From Shewanella zhangzhouensis (GTDB taxonomy: Bacteria; Pseudomonadota; Gammaproteobacteria; Enterobacterales; Shewanellaceae), in the NCBI RefSeq assembly GCF_019457615.1, contig NZ_CP080414.1:2292501-2356500 (forward strand): a stretch of DNA of 64,000 nt, read 5' to 3'. Numbering within the stretch: the stretch's first letter is position 1; each line of letters begins with the position of its first letter. Shown here piece by piece: positions 16,797 through 26,048 of this stretch. The notes under the pieces were generated by a model that was not told the DNA's origin, made no database searches, and saw only the letters and a program-made list of their open reading frames with translations. Both the position numbers and the translations under genes were made by a program.

Positions 16797-16842
16797 AATA
16801 AATCACCTTATGCTGCAAGATGTTAACATTCTATTGTTCCGA

Positions 16843-16856
16843 TTGATCCAGATCAA
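16843..16856. promoter_or_regulatory. FNR/EtrA box upstream of ccoN
   Basis: TTGATCCAGATCAA is a perfect match to the FNR consensus TTGAT-N4-ATCAA. A -10-like TATCTT at 16877-16882 puts the box near -40, a class II activation position. The ccoN leader would then be about 170 nt. It also lies 47 bp from the divergent lipoprotein start. Confidence 0.85.
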
Positions 16857-17060
16857 CAAACCCACGGCCATCCAGGTATCTTTTTTGACACAGCTCAAGT
16901 ATCATTGCAAAGCCTTGCGGTTGGTAACAATTCCGCAGGCACAGGCATTGACAGCCAGTGTTGAGCCCGATAGGGAACGCGCTGAATGTCATTTAAAAAA
17001 AACCGGTAGAGCTCGTCTTTACTCACATTACAAGTAAAAGTAATAAGCAGTGGAAGCACT

Positions 17061-18497
17061 ATGATGAACCATTCCCAGCCACACGGCGCTGATTACAATT
17101 ACACTGTCGTGCGCCAATTCGCTTTAACCACAGTTCTGTGGGGCATTGTTGGTATGTCCGTCGGTGTACTGATTGCGGCTCAGTTAATCTGGCCTCAGCT
17201 GAACTTCGATACCCCTTGGTTAACCTACAGCCGCTTGCGGCCATTACACACCAATGCGGTGATCTTCGCGTTCGGTACCTCAGCGCTTTTCGCCACCTCC
17301 TATTATGTTGTTCAACGTACTTGTCAAACCCGTCTGTTTGCGCCAGCTTTGGCGTCATTCACCTTCTGGGGTTGGCAAGCAATCATTCTGGCTGCCGCCA
17401 TCACTCTGCCACTGGGTATCACCAGCGGCAAAGAATATGCCGAGCTGGAATGGCCAATCGACATCGCTATCGCCGTTGTGTGGGTCAGCTATGCGATTGT
17501 GTTCTTCGGTACTATCGTTAAGCGAAAGACTTCCCACATCTATGTGGCGAACTGGTTCTTCGGTGCCTTCATCATCACGGTAGCTGTTCTGCACATCGTA
17601 AACTCCATGGCTGTGCCTGTTAGCCTGTGGAAGTCTTACTCCATTTACGCCGGTGCGGTAGATGCCATGGTGCAATGGTGGTACGGCCACAACGCCGTAG
17701 GCTTCCTGCTGACCGCTGGCTTCCTGGGTATGATGTACTACTTCGTGCCTAAGCAAGCCGGTCGTCCGGTATACTCCTACCGTTTGTCCATCGTGCACTT
17801 CTGGGCGCTGATCGCGCTTTACATCTGGGCCGGTCCTCACCACCTGCACTACACTGCCCTGCCCGACTGGACTCAGTCTCTGGGTATGGTGATGTCACTG
17901 ATCCTGTTCGCACCTTCATGGGGCGGTATGATCAACGGCATCATGACCCTGTCAGGCGCCTGGCACAAACTGCGCACTGACCCAGTGCTGCGCTTCCTGG
18001 TGGTATCTCTGTCCTTCTACGGTATGTCTACCTTCGAAGGTCCTATGATGGCCATCAAGACTGTAAACGCCCTGTCACACTACACTGACTGGACCGTGGG
18101 TCACGTACACTCTGGTGCTCTGGGTTGGGTAGCGATGGTGTCTATCGGCTCTCTGTATCACCTGATCCCTAACCTTTTCGGTCATGGCCGCATGTACTCT
18201 ACCTCTCTGGTAAACGTACACTTCTGGCTGGCGACTATTGGCACTGTGCTGTACATCGTTGCCATGTGGATCTCCGGTGTAATGCAGGGTCTGATGTGGC
18301 GTGCAGTGAACTCAGATGGCACCCTGACCTACAGCTTTGTAGAAAGTCTGGAAGCCTCTTATCCGTTCTACTTCGTACGCTTCCTGGGCGGCTGTTTCTT
18401 CGTAACCGGTATGCTGATTATGGCTTACAACGTATTCCGCACTGTGAAGGCACCTAAAGATTCACTGCCTGCACTGTCTGAAGCCAAAGCTGCATAA
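17061..18497 (+). CDS. ccoN: cbb3-type cytochrome c oxidase subunit I (CcoN)
   Basis: The catalytic subunit of the high-affinity cbb3 terminal oxidase, with haems b/b3 and CuB, used for microaerobic respiration. The 478-aa protein has about 12 transmembrane helices. Haem-ligand regions are visible as PLHTNAVIF, WWYGHNAVGFLL (CuB His, active Tyr region) and HVHSGALGWVAM. It begins MMNHSQPH with ATG at 17061; the next codon (17064) is an alternative start. It leads the ccoNOQP operon and lies downstream of a perfect FNR box. Confidence 0.97.
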   Translation: MMNHSQPHGADYNYTVVRQFALTTVLWGIVGMSVGVLIAAQLIWPQLNFDTPWLTYSRLRPLHTNAVIFAFGTSALFATSYYVVQRTCQTRLFAPALASFTFWGWQAIILAAAITLPLGITSGKEYAELEWPIDIAIAVVWVSYAIVFFGTIVKRKTSHIYVANWFFGAFIITVAVLHIVNSMAVPVSLWKSYSIYAGAVDAMVQWWYGHNAVGFLLTAGFLGMMYYFVPKQAGRPVYSYRLSIVHFWALIALYIWAGPHHLHYTALPDWTQSLGMVMSLILFAPSWGGMINGIMTLSGAWHKLRTDPVLRFLVVSLSFYGMSTFEGPMMAIKTVNALSHYTDWTVGHVHSGALGWVAMVSIGSLYHLIPNLFGHGRMYSTSLVNVHFWLATIGTVLYIVAMWISGVMQGLMWRAVNSDGTLTYSFVESLEASYPFYFVRFLGGCFFVTGMLIMAYNVFRTVKAPKDSLPALSEAKAA

Positions 18498-18509
18498 GGA
18501 GTAGACACG

Positions 18510-19115
18510 ATGAAATTCAACCATGAATTAATTGAGAAAAACATCGGTTTGCTCGGTATCTTCACCGTGCTGGTGATCAGCATCGGTGGTCTGGTGCAAA
18601 TCACACCACTGCTGTTCCAGAAAGATACCACCGAGCCAGTGAAAGGCCTGCGTCCTTACACTGCACTCGAGCTTGAAGGTCGCGACATTTATATCCGTGA
18701 AGGTTGCTACAACTGTCACAGCCAGATGATCCGTCCCCTGCGTGCTGAAACTGAACGTTACGGTCACTACTCTGTAGCCGGCGAATCTGTATGGGATCAC
18801 CCATTCCAGTGGGGTTCCAAGCGTACTGGTCCGGATTTGGCCCGTGTAGGCGGTCGTTACAGTGACAAATGGCACGAAGTTCACCTGATTGATCCTCGCG
18901 CTGTAGTTCCTCAGTCAAATATGCCTGGCTTCCCATGGCTGGCAGACAACAAGCTGGATGGCAAGTTGACTGCACAGAAAATGGAAGTCTTCCGTGGATT
19001 TGGCGTTCCCTACACCGATGCTGACATTGCCAACGCTCAGAAAGCCGTAGAAGGCAAAACTGAGATGGAAGCCATCATCGCGTACTTGCAGTCTCTGGGA
19101 CACGCACTCAAATAA
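18510..19115 (+). CDS. ccoO: cbb3-type cytochrome c oxidase subunit II (CcoO)
   Basis: A membrane-anchored monohaem cytochrome c of the cbb3 oxidase, 201 aa. One N-terminal transmembrane helix is followed by the haem motif CYNCH in the family context YIREGCYNCHSQMIRP. A Met axial ligand is in SNMPGFPWL. It follows ccoN by 12 bp with a GGAG ribosome binding site. Confidence 0.97.
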   Translation: MKFNHELIEKNIGLLGIFTVLVISIGGLVQITPLLFQKDTTEPVKGLRPYTALELEGRDIYIREGCYNCHSQMIRPLRAETERYGHYSVAGESVWDHPFQWGSKRTGPDLARVGGRYSDKWHEVHLIDPRAVVPQSNMPGFPWLADNKLDGKLTAQKMEVFRGFGVPYTDADIANAQKAVEGKTEMEAIIAYLQSLGHALK

Positions 19116-19127
19116 GGAGGCAACTAT

Positions 19128-19301
19128 ATGGATTACGGCACATTACACGGGATTGTAACCATAGTTGTAATGCTGACCTTCGTCGGTATATTTGCTTGGG
19201 CATATAGCTCCCGTCGTAAAAAGAGTTTCGACGAGGCGGCTAACCTTGTGTTCTCCGATGAGGAAACCAAGGCAATGAAGGACTCAGGAGAGCAAAAATA
19301 A
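19128..19301 (+). CDS. ccoQ: cbb3 oxidase small subunit CcoQ
   Basis: A 57-aa single-pass membrane protein that stabilises the oxidase. It starts MDYGTLHGI, has one hydrophobic segment (VTIVVMLTFVGIFAWAY) and a charged tail with SRRKKSFDEAANL, the usual CcoQ/FixQ pattern. It has a strong AAGGAGG ribosome binding site, and its stop overlaps the ccoP start (TAATG). Confidence 0.93.
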   Translation: MDYGTLHGIVTIVVMLTFVGIFAWAYSSRRKKSFDEAANLVFSDEETKAMKDSGEQK

Positions 19302-20278
19302 TGTTGATGAGTAACTTCTGGAGTATGTGGATTAGCATACTCACTATCCTGGTGATCGTAGGCTGCTTCGTGCTGCTGAGGATCTGTTCCAAGAACACGA
19401 CGCCTGATATTAAAGAAGGCGAGTCAATGGGTCACAGCTTCGACGGTATCGAAGAGCTGAACAACCCACTGCCTAAGTGGTGGAGCTACATGTTCTACAT
19501 CACTATCGTGTTTGGTGTGATTTATCTGGCGCTGTATCCAGGTCTGGGTAACTTCAAAGGTTTCCTGGGTTGGAGTAGCTCTAACCAGAGCATTGGTACT
19601 GAGCAAGGTATTAAGGCCGACTCTAAAGCCGCCATTGAAAGTGCGGCTAAAGAAGGTCGCTGGGTTCAGTACGATGTTGAAGTGAAAGGCGCTGACGACA
19701 AATACGGACACATTTTCAAAGAATACGCGGCAACGCCACTGGAAGAACTGGTGAAAAATCCAGAAGCTCTGAAAGTGGGTGGTCGTCTGTTCCTGCAAAA
19801 CTGTGCCCAGTGTCACGGCTCTGACGCCCGCGGCAGCACTGGCTTCCCCAACCTTACCGATGCCGATTGGCTGTACGGTGGCGACCTGGCTACCATTAAG
19901 GCCAGCATCATGAATGGTCGTCGTGGCATGATGCCTCCAAAGGGTGGCTTGCCTATCGATGACAGTGAAATCCCAGGCTTGGCTGAGTATGTTGTCAGCC
20001 TGTCCGGTGGTGAGCATGACGCTGCTCTGGCAGCTCAAGGTCAGGGTTCTTTCATGAAGGGCTGTTTCGCCTGTCACGGTATGGATGCCAAAGGCAACAA
20101 GTTCATGGGCGCGCCTAACCTGACAGACAACGTGTGGCTCTACGGCAGCAGCCGCGGCAAGATTGAAGAATCAATCAAGTTCGGCCGCGCCGGTGTGATG
20201 CCAGCATGGAAAGACGTTCTGGGCGAAGAAAAAGTCCACGTCATCACTGCCTACGTTTACAGCTTGTCTAACAAGTAA
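19301..20278 (+). CDS. ccoP: cbb3-type cytochrome c oxidase subunit III (CcoP)
   Basis: A dihaem cytochrome c that passes electrons to CcoO/CcoN. The 325-aa protein has two N-terminal transmembrane helices (residues ~5-25 and ~60-80), the family motif NNPLPKWW, and two haem sites, CAQCH and CFACH. Met ligands lie in RRGMMPPKGG and RAGVMPAWKD. The ATG at 19301 overlaps the ccoQ stop; ATG at 19307 is also possible. Confidence 0.96.
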   Translation: MLMSNFWSMWISILTILVIVGCFVLLRICSKNTTPDIKEGESMGHSFDGIEELNNPLPKWWSYMFYITIVFGVIYLALYPGLGNFKGFLGWSSSNQSIGTEQGIKADSKAAIESAAKEGRWVQYDVEVKGADDKYGHIFKEYAATPLEELVKNPEALKVGGRLFLQNCAQCHGSDARGSTGFPNLTDADWLYGGDLATIKASIMNGRRGMMPPKGGLPIDDSEIPGLAEYVVSLSGGEHDAALAAQGQGSFMKGCFACHGMDAKGNKFMGAPNLTDNVWLYGSSRGKIEESIKFGRAGVMPAWKDVLGEEKVHVITAYVYSLSNK

Positions 20279-20295
20279 TTAACGTCAGTAAAATC

Positions 20296-20327
20296 AAGGC
20301 CCCGAGATAAAATCGGGGCCTTTTTTT
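20296..20327 (+). terminator. Rho-independent terminator after ccoP
   Basis: 11-bp stem AAGGCCCCGAT / ATCGGGGCCTT followed by seven T. It separates the oxidase structural operon from ccoHIS. Confidence 0.92.
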
Positions 20328-20390
20328 AAGTGATAACTCAGACATTAAACGATAGAATATCGCTAACGAATTGACCTTTGGTATTACACA

Positions 20391-20870
20391 ATGAATGAGC
20401 AGCAAGCCTGGTATAAGCAGTTCTGGCCCTGGTTTTTAATTATCCTTCCCATGTGCGCCGTCATCGCAAGTTTTGCCACCCTTAAAATTGCCATGGATAA
20501 CTCTGATTCGTTGGTAGCCGAGGAATATTACAAAAAGGGCAAGGCCATCAATATGGACCTGTCCAAAATCCAATATGCACGCCAGATTGGTATGCAGTTT
20601 TTGGTCTCGGTTAAAGACGGCGCCATCACCCTCGAGCAGCATGGCGGCCCGGCCTATGACGCCGCGCTCAATACCAGCTTTTATCACCCTACCCTTGCCG
20701 ATCGTGATTTTGCGGGTCTGCTTACCCAGGATGCAACCAAGCTTTATCGCATTATTCCTTCACAACCCATTTCAGGGTTCTGGGAAGTTCGCATTGAGAG
20801 TTTCGATGGCAAGTGGCGTCTGCAACAGCGTCTGGAACTTGCTGAGGGCAAAGAGCACTGGCTGAACTGA
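20391..20870 (+). CDS. ccoH: cbb3 oxidase assembly protein CcoH (FixH family)
   Basis: A 159-aa FixH-family protein needed to assemble or stabilise cbb3 oxidase. It has one N-terminal transmembrane helix (FWPWFLIILPMCAVIASF) followed by the conserved SLVAEEYYKKGKAIN and a beta-rich periplasmic domain. ccoI follows after 7 bp. It is the first gene after the terminator, so it needs its own promoter; a TTGACC lies about 25 bp upstream of the start. Confidence 0.9.
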   Translation: MNEQQAWYKQFWPWFLIILPMCAVIASFATLKIAMDNSDSLVAEEYYKKGKAINMDLSKIQYARQIGMQFLVSVKDGAITLEQHGGPAYDAALNTSFYHPTLADRDFAGLLTQDATKLYRIIPSQPISGFWEVRIESFDGKWRLQQRLELAEGKEHWLN

Positions 20871-20877
20871 GTCAGAT

Positions 20878-23265
20878 ATGTCCCAGAAACCCTGTTTTCA
20901 CTGTAACGAACCTGTCCTGACCGGCAGCAATTTCATCACCCGAATCGATGGCGTCGATCAGGTGATGTGCTGCCCGGGATGTCAGGCGGTTTCCCAGGCC
21001 ATTGTTGATGCTGGCCTGCTTTCCTATTACAAGTACCGAACCGAGCCAGGCAGCCGCCAAACGGCACTGGTCCCCGAAAGCCTCAATCATTTCAGCGCCT
21101 ACGATTTGCCTGAAGTACAGCAGGATTTCGTTCAGGAGCGAGATGGTCGGGAAGAAGTGACTCTCAGCATTGACGGCATTACCTGCGCTGCCTGTGCCTG
21201 GCTCATTGAACATAAGCTGCAAAAGCTTGACGGCGTCGACCGTATTCAAGTGAACTCCACTACCCAGCGCGCGTTTATTCGCTGGCAACCCTCTTTGGTG
21301 AAGTTAAGCGAGATCCTGTCTGCCATCGGCAGCATCGGCTATAACGCCGCACCATTTCAGTTGGACGATCAGGAAGTGATCAGCAAGCGCAACAGCCGCC
21401 GCTTTTTGCTGCGGCTTGGGCTTGCTGGGTTCGCCACCATGCAGGTGATGATGTTCGCCCTGGCACTTTATGCCGGCTACTTTACCGATTTGGAAACCGA
21501 GTTTCGTGATTATTTCCGCTGGGTCAGCATGATATTTGCGGCTCCGGTGGTGTTCTACTCGGCGCAGCCATTCTATTTCAGCGCCATACGCGCCATCCTG
21601 AGTGGTAAGCTCAACATGGATGTGTCCGTTTCCATTGCGATTTGTGGTGCCTATATTGCCAGCTGTGTCGCCACCATTCAGGGCACGGGCGAGGTCTATT
21701 TCGAATCCGTATCCATGTTTACCTTCTTCCTGCTTTTGGGTCGCTATTTCGAGCAGAATGCCCGTCAAAAGGCCTCCGTCAGCTCCAGCAACCTGCATAA
21801 GTTGGTGCCACTCACTGCGTCACTGGTGACAGAGCAAGGAATAGAAGAAGTGCCCGCCAAGAAGCTTCAGGTCGGCAACATCATTTTGGTCAGCCCGGGT
21901 GACGTTGTAGCGGCCGATGGCAAGATAGTGGAAGGCACTTCCGGCATTAATGAATCCATGCTTACCGGGGAGCAGCTGCCGATATCCAAGGCGCCGGGAG
22001 CCGAGGTATTTGCGGGTACCATCAATCTGGAACAACCCATCAGGGTGAAAGTGACCGCCATAGGCCAGGACCAGCTGGTTGCAGAAATTATCCGACTGCA
22101 GGAGCTCGCCTCCAATGCAAAACCGGCTATCGCCCTGACGGCAGATAAGCTTGCGCGTTATTTCTCCGCCACTATCCTAACAATTGCCGCCATTACCTAT
22201 CTGGTATGGCGTCAGTTTGCCCCCGAAGATGCCTTTTGGGTAACCCTCTCAGTTTTGGTTGCGACCTGCCCTTGCGCTTTAGCTCTGGCCACACCCACCG
22301 CCGTGACCTGCGCAACCGGGCTCTTTACCCGATTGGGGATTATTTCCCGTAATGGCAGTGTTTTTGAAAAACTCCCAAAAATAAACACGGTGGTATTTGA
22401 TAAGACAGGTACCCTCACCTGTGGCAGCTTCAGTTTTGGCGATATCCAGCTGTATGAGGGTGTCGATAAAGCCCGTGCACTCGCTATCGCTTCTGCGTTG
22501 GAGCAGGGGTCGCTTCATCCCATTGCAAGATTGTTTGCCAGGATACCGACAACGCTTGAAGTCACCAAACAGCATCATCTGGTTGGGGCTGGCGTTGAGG
22601 GCATCATCGAAGGTACCCGTTACCTGATTGGCAGTGCCGAATACCTGAAGGTGCCATCAGCATTGGTTTTTCCAGGGCAATGGGTGTATCTCGGTACTGA
22701 CAGCAACTTACTGGCGGCTTTTGAGATCCAGGATAGGCTCAGAGACGATGCCAAAGAGACCATTGCCGCCTTAAAAGCCAAAAACATCAAACTGCAGATA
22801 GCCAGCGGTGATACCTCGGCTCATCTGCAGCAGGTGGCATCAACACTGGGTATCGCCGAGGTAAATGGCGGGCTCAAACCAAAAGGCAAGCTTGAGCTGG
22901 TCGAGTCCCTACGGAGCAACAATACGCTGGTCGCGATGTTCGGTGATGGTATTAATGATGCGCCCGTGCTCGCTGGCGCCGATCTGTCAGTAGCCATGGG
23001 CAGTGGCAGCGCCATCGCCAAAAACAGTGCCGATCTGATTTTACTCGGTGACCACCTGCACCGATTTGTTGAAGCCATGAATATTGCAGGGAAAACCAAT
23101 CAAATAATCAGGCAGAATCTTGCCTGGGCATTGGGGTACAATGTGTTCATCTTACCCCTTGCCGTCACCGGCCATGTTGTACCCTATATCGCGGCCATCG
23201 GCATGTCTGCCAGCTCCCTGATTGTGGTGGGTAACAGCCTGAGGCTACTGAGGTTAAAACCATGA
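20878..23265 (+). CDS. ccoI: Copper-translocating P1B-type ATPase CcoI (FixI)
   Basis: A Cu(I) export ATPase that supplies copper for the CuB centre of cbb3 oxidase. The 795-aa protein has an N-terminal Cys-rich metal-binding region (CFHCNEPV, CCPGCQ), then a heavy-metal-associated domain with CAAC. The catalytic motifs are TGE, CPCAL (metal-binding membrane helix), DKTGTLT (phosphorylated Asp) and GDGINDAP. The last residues overlap ccoS by 4 nt. This subtype differs from general copper exporters by its Cys-rich head and operon setting. Confidence 0.95.
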   Translation: MSQKPCFHCNEPVLTGSNFITRIDGVDQVMCCPGCQAVSQAIVDAGLLSYYKYRTEPGSRQTALVPESLNHFSAYDLPEVQQDFVQERDGREEVTLSIDGITCAACAWLIEHKLQKLDGVDRIQVNSTTQRAFIRWQPSLVKLSEILSAIGSIGYNAAPFQLDDQEVISKRNSRRFLLRLGLAGFATMQVMMFALALYAGYFTDLETEFRDYFRWVSMIFAAPVVFYSAQPFYFSAIRAILSGKLNMDVSVSIAICGAYIASCVATIQGTGEVYFESVSMFTFFLLLGRYFEQNARQKASVSSSNLHKLVPLTASLVTEQGIEEVPAKKLQVGNIILVSPGDVVAADGKIVEGTSGINESMLTGEQLPISKAPGAEVFAGTINLEQPIRVKVTAIGQDQLVAEIIRLQELASNAKPAIALTADKLARYFSATILTIAAITYLVWRQFAPEDAFWVTLSVLVATCPCALALATPTAVTCATGLFTRLGIISRNGSVFEKLPKINTVVFDKTGTLTCGSFSFGDIQLYEGVDKARALAIASALEQGSLHPIARLFARIPTTLEVTKQHHLVGAGVEGIIEGTRYLIGSAEYLKVPSALVFPGQWVYLGTDSNLLAAFEIQDRLRDDAKETIAALKAKNIKLQIASGDTSAHLQQVASTLGIAEVNGGLKPKGKLELVESLRSNNTLVAMFGDGINDAPVLAGADLSVAMGSGSAIAKNSADLILLGDHLHRFVEAMNIAGKTNQIIRQNLAWALGYNVFILPLAVTGHVVPYIAAIGMSASSLIVVGNSLRLLRLKP

Positions 23266-23462
23266 GTATCATCTACATCCTCATTCCCATTGCCATGCTG
23301 TTTGTGTTGATTGCAGTCGGGGTCTTTTTTTGGGCTGTTCGAACCGAACAATTTGACGATCTCGACCGACAGGGAGCGTCTATCCTGTTTGAAGAAGAAA
23401 CACCCAAGGCACCAGACGCTCACGTGTCCGCCTCAAACAACATTGAGGCGGACAAGCGCTGA
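23262..23462 (+). CDS. ccoS: cbb3 oxidase maturation protein CcoS
   Basis: A 66-aa single-pass membrane protein required for cofactor insertion into cbb3 oxidase. The MSIIYILIPIAMLFVLIAVGVFFWAV start and the RTEQFDDLDRQGASILFEE motif are the CcoS signature. It overlaps ccoI (ATGA) and the next gene. Confidence 0.94.
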   Translation: MSIIYILIPIAMLFVLIAVGVFFWAVRTEQFDDLDRQGASILFEEETPKAPDAHVSASNNIEADKR

Positions 23463-24154
23463 TGGACTACAGCCTTTCCGGAGCCTTTTTGGTCGGCTTG
23501 ATGGGCGGAGTTCACTGCTTTGGCATGTGTGGCGGCCTGTTAGGGGCCTTTTCAAGCCAAATCCCAGCGCCGGCACGTCATGACAATCCCCTCGCCCATC
23601 GACTCGGGTTCCTCCTGTCTTACAATGGCGGCCGTATCGCCAGCTACACTCTCGCCGGCGCCATCGCCGGAGGCGCCACAGGCGGCTTAAGCCTGCTGTT
23701 TGATGCGGGCCATCTTACGCTGTTTCTGCGTTTTCTGGCCGGGATCATGATGATTCTGCTTGGACTTTACGTTGCCAAAATCTGGTCTGGTGTTGTCTTC
23801 ATCGAAACCCTTGGCAAAGGACTATGGCGCGTCATTCAGCCATTTGGAAAGCGCTTGCTGCCCATAGACACCCGTGCCAAAGCCATTCTAGCAGGCAGTG
23901 TATGGGGCTGGTTGCCCTGTGGTCTGGTGTACTCCACCCTGACCTGGTCTGTCGCCAGTGCCAATCCACTCGATGGTGCCCTTATCATGCTGTTTTTCGG
24001 TCTGGGCACCTTGCCTGCACTTCTGAGTGTGGGCGTGGCAGCGAAGTCGCTGATGGGGTGGTTACAACGCCGTGCTGTTCGTTGGTTATCGGGTGCACTG
24101 CTCATGGCCTTTGGCGTTCAAACCTTATATATTGGTGTCGCCCAGCTTGGCTAG
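23462..24154 (+). CDS. Sulfite exporter TauE/SafE-like (DsbD_2) membrane protein of the cco cluster
   Basis: A 230-aa polytopic protein with about six transmembrane helices. It carries the motif GGVHCFGMCGGL near residue 16, typical of the DsbD_2/YtfI family often attached to cbb3 assembly operons and thought to move copper or reducing equivalents. The start codon overlaps the ccoS stop (TGATG), so it is translationally coupled. The exact substrate is unknown. Confidence 0.85.
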   Translation: MDYSLSGAFLVGLMGGVHCFGMCGGLLGAFSSQIPAPARHDNPLAHRLGFLLSYNGGRIASYTLAGAIAGGATGGLSLLFDAGHLTLFLRFLAGIMMILLGLYVAKIWSGVVFIETLGKGLWRVIQPFGKRLLPIDTRAKAILAGSVWGWLPCGLVYSTLTWSVASANPLDGALIMLFFGLGTLPALLSVGVAAKSLMGWLQRRAVRWLSGALLMAFGVQTLYIGVAQLG

Positions 24155-24210
24155 CCCGGCGGGTGCAATTGAGTTAACATGTAGTTAATCAACAGGTTTG
24201 GGAACGAATA

Positions 24211-24963
24211 ATGCCAATCGATCAAAATAAACATCGCCGCCCCGCCGCCACCGGTTGCACCATCCATTGCCATGATTGCAGTATGGGAACCCTGTGTATT
24301 CCGTTCACGCTCAACGCCAACGAATTGGATCAATTGGATAATATTATTGAGCGTAAAAAGCCTATCCAGAAAGGCGAGCAAATTTTCAAATCCGGCGACT
24401 CTCTCAAATCTCTCTATGCCATTCGTTCCGGCACCATTAAAAGCTATACCATCACTGAACAGGGTGACGAGCAGATAACCGGCTTCCACCTTGCCGGTGA
24501 TGTTATCGGTTTCGACGGTATTCATGCCAACACCCATCAGAGTTTTGCCCAGGCGCTCGAAACCTCAATGGTGTGTGAAATCCCCTTCAATACCCTGGAT
24601 GAACTTTCAGGCTCCATGCCCAAGCTTCGCCAACAGATCATGCGATTGATGAGCAATGAGATTATGTCGGATCAGGAAATGATCCTGTTGCTCAGTAAAA
24701 AGAACGCAGAAGAGCGGCTGGCGGCATTTATTGCAAATCTTGCTACACGCTATGGTAACCGTGGGTTTTCACAGCGTGAGTTCCGTTTAACCATGACCCG
24801 CGGCGATATAGGTAATTATCTGGGCTTGACGGTAGAAACCATCAGCCGTTTGTTGGGGCGTTTCCAAAAATCTGAACTTATCGAAGTCAAAGGCAAGTAC
24901 ATCACCATCATTGACTTCGCTGGCTTGAATACGCTGGCAGGCAACGCCCGTATCGCAAGATAA
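24211..24963 (+). CDS. etrA: Oxygen-sensing regulator EtrA (FNR homologue)
   Basis: A 250-aa CRP/FNR-family regulator that binds a [4Fe-4S] cluster and controls anaerobic/microaerobic genes. N-terminal cysteines are at residues 16, 20, 23 and 29, and Cys122 (SMVCEIPF) matches the E. coli cluster ligand. The cyclic nucleotide-like beta roll is followed by a DNA-recognition helix with GLTVETISRLLGRFQ (E-SR pattern of FNR). It adjoins the cco cluster that it probably controls through the box at 16843. The Shewanella name is etrA, equivalent to fnr. Confidence 0.95.
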   Translation: MPIDQNKHRRPAATGCTIHCHDCSMGTLCIPFTLNANELDQLDNIIERKKPIQKGEQIFKSGDSLKSLYAIRSGTIKSYTITEQGDEQITGFHLAGDVIGFDGIHANTHQSFAQALETSMVCEIPFNTLDELSGSMPKLRQQIMRLMSNEIMSDQEMILLLSKKNAEERLAAFIANLATRYGNRGFSQREFRLTMTRGDIGNYLGLTVETISRLLGRFQKSELIEVKGKYITIIDFAGLNTLAGNARIAR

Positions 24964-24973
24964 AAGCAAGTCA

Positions 24974-24987
24974 TTGATCTAAAACAA
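24974..24987. promoter_or_regulatory. FNR-like box upstream of uspE
   Basis: TTGATCTAAAACAA matches TTGAT-N4-ATCAA at 9 of 10 positions. A -10-like TATGGT at 25012-25017 puts it near -43. It could make uspE FNR-activated. Confidence 0.55.
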
Positions 24988-25047
24988 TGCAGCATAGCCT
25001 GTCCGGTTCATTATGGTAGATGAATGACAGCTAATCAGGAGGCCGCC

Positions 25048-25980
25048 ATGAAGGAATATAAAAAGTTACTGGTCGTTGTTGACCCTACTAAAGATAAGCA
25101 ACCTGCTCTGGAGCGCGCCGTTGCGCTTGCCGAAAAGAACCAGGCCTCTATTACCGTTTTTCTGTCCATTTTCGATTTTTCTTACGAGATGACATCCATT
25201 TTGTCGGCTCACGAGCGTGAAGCCATGCGCAAAGGTGTTATCGATCAGCGTGTTGCCTGGCTGGGTGACTTGATTGCCCCCTTTACTCAGGATGGCATTC
25301 ATATTCAAACCCAGGTTGTGTGGCACAACCGCCCGTTTGAAAGCATCATCAATTATGCCATTGAAGGTGGTTTTGACCTGATTGTGAAAGGTACTCACGA
25401 ACACGATAAGCTCAAAGCCGTTATCTTCACCCCTACCGACTGGCACCTGATGCGTAAAGCACCGGTTCCTGTATTGTTGGTGAAAGAGCACGACTGGCCG
25501 GTCGGGGGCAAAATCCTTTGCGCCGTAAACGTCGCTACCGAAGATCCAGAACACCAGGCCCTTAACGGCAAAGTCATTGAGTACGCGCAAAACCTGGCAG
25601 CCCAGTTTGATGCCAAAGTACATTTGGTCAACGGTTACCCAGGTACACCGGTCAACCTCGCCATCGAATTGCCGGACTTTGACGCACACAGCTATAACGA
25701 GTCCATTCGCATGCAGCATGAGCAGCGTGTGCAATATCTGGCAACGAGCTATGGCATTCCCGTCGAAGCCTGCCATGTCAAAGAGGGCTTGCCAGAAGAT
25801 GTTATCCCCGAGCTTGCCGTGGATCTCGATGCAGAGCTGGTGATTTTGGGTACCGTAGGGCGCACCGGTCTTTCTGCTGCGCTTATTGGCAATACCGCCG
25901 AACACGTCATCGACAGCCTTAACTGTGACCTGCTCGCCATCAAACCCGATGGATATAAATCACCGCTTCAGGAAGGCTAA
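25048..25980 (+). CDS. uspE: Universal stress protein UspE
   Basis: A 310-aa tandem universal stress protein with two Usp domains (residues ~1-150 and ~155-305). Domain 1 begins YKKLLVVVDPTKDKQPAL and domain 2 ends VILGTVGRTGLSAALIGNTAEHVI, the nucleotide-binding G-x2-G-x9-G type motif. uspE is next to fnr in E. coli too, which supports the assignment. The ATG at 25048 has AGGAGG 5 nt upstream; the earlier in-frame ATG at 25024 has no such site. Confidence 0.93.
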   Translation: MKEYKKLLVVVDPTKDKQPALERAVALAEKNQASITVFLSIFDFSYEMTSILSAHEREAMRKGVIDQRVAWLGDLIAPFTQDGIHIQTQVVWHNRPFESIINYAIEGGFDLIVKGTHEHDKLKAVIFTPTDWHLMRKAPVPVLLVKEHDWPVGGKILCAVNVATEDPEHQALNGKVIEYAQNLAAQFDAKVHLVNGYPGTPVNLAIELPDFDAHSYNESIRMQHEQRVQYLATSYGIPVEACHVKEGLPEDVIPELAVDLDAELVILGTVGRTGLSAALIGNTAEHVIDSLNCDLLAIKPDGYKSPLQEG

Positions 25981-26013
25981 CGCTTTACCCTAAGCCACTA
26001 AGCTGGAATAATA

Positions 26014-26048
26014 CGCGCCCTGAAACCTAGGTTACCGGGCGCTTTTTT
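26014..26048 (+). terminator. Rho-independent terminator between uspE and ttcA
   Basis: Outer stem GCGCCC (26015-26020) / GGGCGC (26037-26042), with an inner palindrome AACCTAGGTT, then six T. The T-run ends immediately before the ATG at 26049. Confidence 0.82.
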
